Shown here one piece after another: positions 61,762 through 64,000 of a stretch of DNA of 64,000 bases (the stretch's first letter is position 1; the number at the start of each line of letters is the position of its first letter). Under the pieces are notes generated by a model. The model saw only the letters and a list, made by a program, of their open reading frames with translations. It did not search any database and was not told the origin of the DNA. This DNA is from Balanoglossus misakiensis (Eukaryota; Hemichordata). Position numbers and translations under genes: made by a program. Where the stretch lies: assembly GCA_040954595.2 (NCBI GenBank), contig CM082578.2, positions 6,944,001 to 7,008,000 of the forward strand. The letters run 5' to 3'.

Positions 61762-63780
61762 TCAAGTATTGTTGGGTGGTTGTCTTCTGTTGATGGCCAG
61801 AATTTTACATTGGACATGTTATCAACTAAAGAATTTAATTAACAGAGCTGTGTTATGAGTATACCATTAACAAGTTGTGTGTTGGATATGTAAAGGGATA
61901 AAGGAGCAAACTGTAGTTTATGAAAAACACCAAACAGGTTCACGTGTGTGTGGAATCGATAAGAAATCGCCCGCAGTCTTCAATACATTCACATTGATTT
62001 GAAGACTTGTGGTCGTCTTCTCAGGTAGTACACATTTCACGGGAGAATATTATCTTCAAGACGACAGAATAACACCTCAGTGGCAGCACATATGAGGTCT
62101 GAACTGTGACAATTTCATAACAGACTCAATCCGAATTCTACCAGGTTACATGTAAATGTTGTCCCCTTGCCACTGGCCAAGGTGATGTATGACTCAGGAG
62201 AATGTGATCGGTAACACTAAAAAACATCCTCGCGAGCCAGAGCAACGATGATGTTCAAAAAATGAACTAGTTCACGGTCATTGGGGAGGTGAGAGACTTG
62301 ATCGTGTGAATGGGAATTATGCCAGCCAAGCTTGCTTATGGCAATGTTATACCGTTACACTGAAAATGAGAAGATGGCCTGTCATGGTGTTGTACGTAGC
62401 TCAAGACAAATTAATTCCCCGATACGTCTCCAGATATTGTCTGATATGCTAATCTGTAGTAATCTCAGAAAGTGTTACCACCCAGATCCTATGGCACACC
62501 AGAAATGACAATCACCTGGTTATCTGGCGAATTTTAATCTGCAAAATGGCACAATGTCGAAATAGCAAATAAGGGGCAATCTGTTTGATATTGTAGGGGG
62601 GGGGGGGCTGGGAATCGGGCAGCTAGTGGCATAAACTTTTTGACTATTAATTGTGGCATTTCTTTTTTTTGTGGGGGGGGGGGGGTGAAGTGTGTGACAG
62701 GAAAATCTTCCACAAATTAGTTTGGGAGACAAAATGGTTAAAATTGACACAAAATTGGAGGAATATATCGGGGAACAAAAGTATATCAGCGCATTTTAAT
62801 GACAGCCGCCAGCTTCTGATGTTTTGGTCAAAATTTGAACTTGTGAACTAAAGAGAATCAATTTTATGAGTGCATGTGTATCGACTGGAACAGCGAATAC
62901 TGAGAACTGAAAAGAAGGCGGTCAAAGGCATTGACTGTGAAAGTTTTATCAATTTGTTGAACACTGCTTGCATGAAAGACATTTAACGTGTGTAATTATG
63001 TCACACTCAAAAATACAAATTTTGATCAAATGGGAGCACAGTGTCCTTGGCGCTATTTTTTCACAATGTGGCTGAGATTTTGCATGTATTTTCCTGGACA
63101 TCTGAAGATTCCATAGCCATGCATACAACCCTAAAATGTGTTGTACTTTCAACTGTAATAATGGCAGAAAAACTGGGACCAAAAGTCAGATCAGCAGACC
63201 GAGAGACAATTCAATGGAGATGGTACACCTTATTCGCATGTGGTCATGCTCTAAAATGACAAAACTGTGGAAATTTTCAGATTTAAGTCTTGTGAGGACA
63301 AAATTCGAACTACGAACATGAGAATTGCTGTAAAGATGACAGCATATAGCAATACTGTGTTATTTTACTGATTTTTAAATTTTAGATCTCACCACTTTCT
63401 CGCGAATTGTATAGGATCCCCAAATATAAACCTCATTTGTCTCTCGGTATAATGTCAAACTCATTCACCCCTAAATCTGAATTGTCTGTAAACGCATGAA
63501 ATATACCAAGAAACAGGTCCAGGTACACCAGCCATTTTGTGTGGATGCAGATGGGCACGTGGTATGCCATTAAATTGGGCGTGGAATGTCTGCCCTCCAG
63601 GGAATACTCATACATGTATTGCAGTCTTACACATGAATGGAACAGTAACTGTCATCGTGTCCTGTAAACAAGTAATTTGTCATCATACTTTGTGGAATTG
63701 ACCCTATGCTAGGTGAATACTAAACATGCCATTGCCTGCATTAAAATTATGTCTCTGTCTTGTGATGGCTCAACATGCAT

Positions 63781-63803
63781 CTCTGTCTGTCTGTCTGTCT
63801 GTC
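63781..63803. repeat. (TGTC)n microsatellite
   Basis: Five or six TGTC units. Confidence 0.8.
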
Positions 63804-64000
63804 TCTGTTTGTCACTGTCTCAGAACACCTCGAAAAGCCATATCATTAATATTTTAACTGATAACTATACATTCACCTATATCAAAATTATTAAATTGAA
63901 TGTGTGTTATATTTTCAATATGATACATTTATATTTTCAATATGATACATTTAGTACACATTAACAATTTTGAAATAAAAAAACACACAATAGCATAATT

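Larger units (their letters stand above)
58992..64000. other. Right-hand intergenic region
   Basis: No gene recognised on either strand. Contains a CT-rich stretch (59425-59442), the hairpin at 61701-61761, poly-G tracts near 62597 and 62673, and a TGTC repeat (63781-63803). Exons of a gene extending right of the window could be missed if short. Confidence 0.5.

Overview
This is nuclear DNA from a multicellular animal. Genes are split by GT-AG introns, polyadenylation signals are present, and there are dense microsatellites and transposon remnants. Five host protein genes are recognised by their spliced products. They match vertebrate orthologues but have single-copy, pre-duplication features: one POC1 sits beside one DUSP6/7/9-type phosphatase. 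Together with the repeat style, this suggests an invertebrate deuterostome, most likely a lancelet (cephalochordate). The species is an inference.

Layout. From 1 to 6,128 (minus strand) lies RBM17/SPF45, a splicing factor, with its 3' end cut off by the left edge. From 8,136 to 9,172 (plus) is RPP14, an RNase P/MRP subunit. It is tail-to-tail with CCNQ (cyclin Q, FAM58A; 9,635-11,164, minus). CCNQ shares a 503-bp head-to-head promoter with POC1 (11,668-21,338, plus; 13 coding exons), a centriole WD40 protein. A 24-kb stretch without recognisable genes (21,339-45,387) carries most of the simple repeats and several non-autonomous DNA transposons. DUSP6/7/9-like MAP-kinase phosphatase follows at 45,388-51,284 (plus, 3 coding exons). 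A structurally complete DIRS-type tyrosine-recombinase retrotransposon occupies 52,257-58,991. The last 5 kb (58,992-64,000) has no recognised gene but holds a miRNA-like hairpin.

The host genes are unrelated housekeeping functions (splicing, tRNA/rRNA processing, CDK10 regulation, centrioles) plus one ERK-pathway phosphatase. The POC1-DUSP neighbourhood matches two human loci (POC1A-DUSP7 and POC1B-DUSP6), so this looks like the unduplicated ancestor of both.

The most interesting signal is in the DIRS element. Its gag-like ORF1 ends in UCC UGA CUA. UCC UGA is the +1 frameshift site known from antizyme mRNAs, and a +1 shift there leads straight into the reverse transcriptase, which otherwise lacks a usable AUG. 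UGA CUA is also a known leaky-stop context, and the frame after it stays open for almost 3 kb to the end of the tyrosine recombinase. One stop codon may therefore control three protein outputs. The window also contains a 1.74-kb foldback element with a perfect 8-bp target duplication, an 81-bp hairpin element with a 9-bp duplication, two related G-rich elements with TAA duplications, and five or more TTAA-flanked miniature elements.
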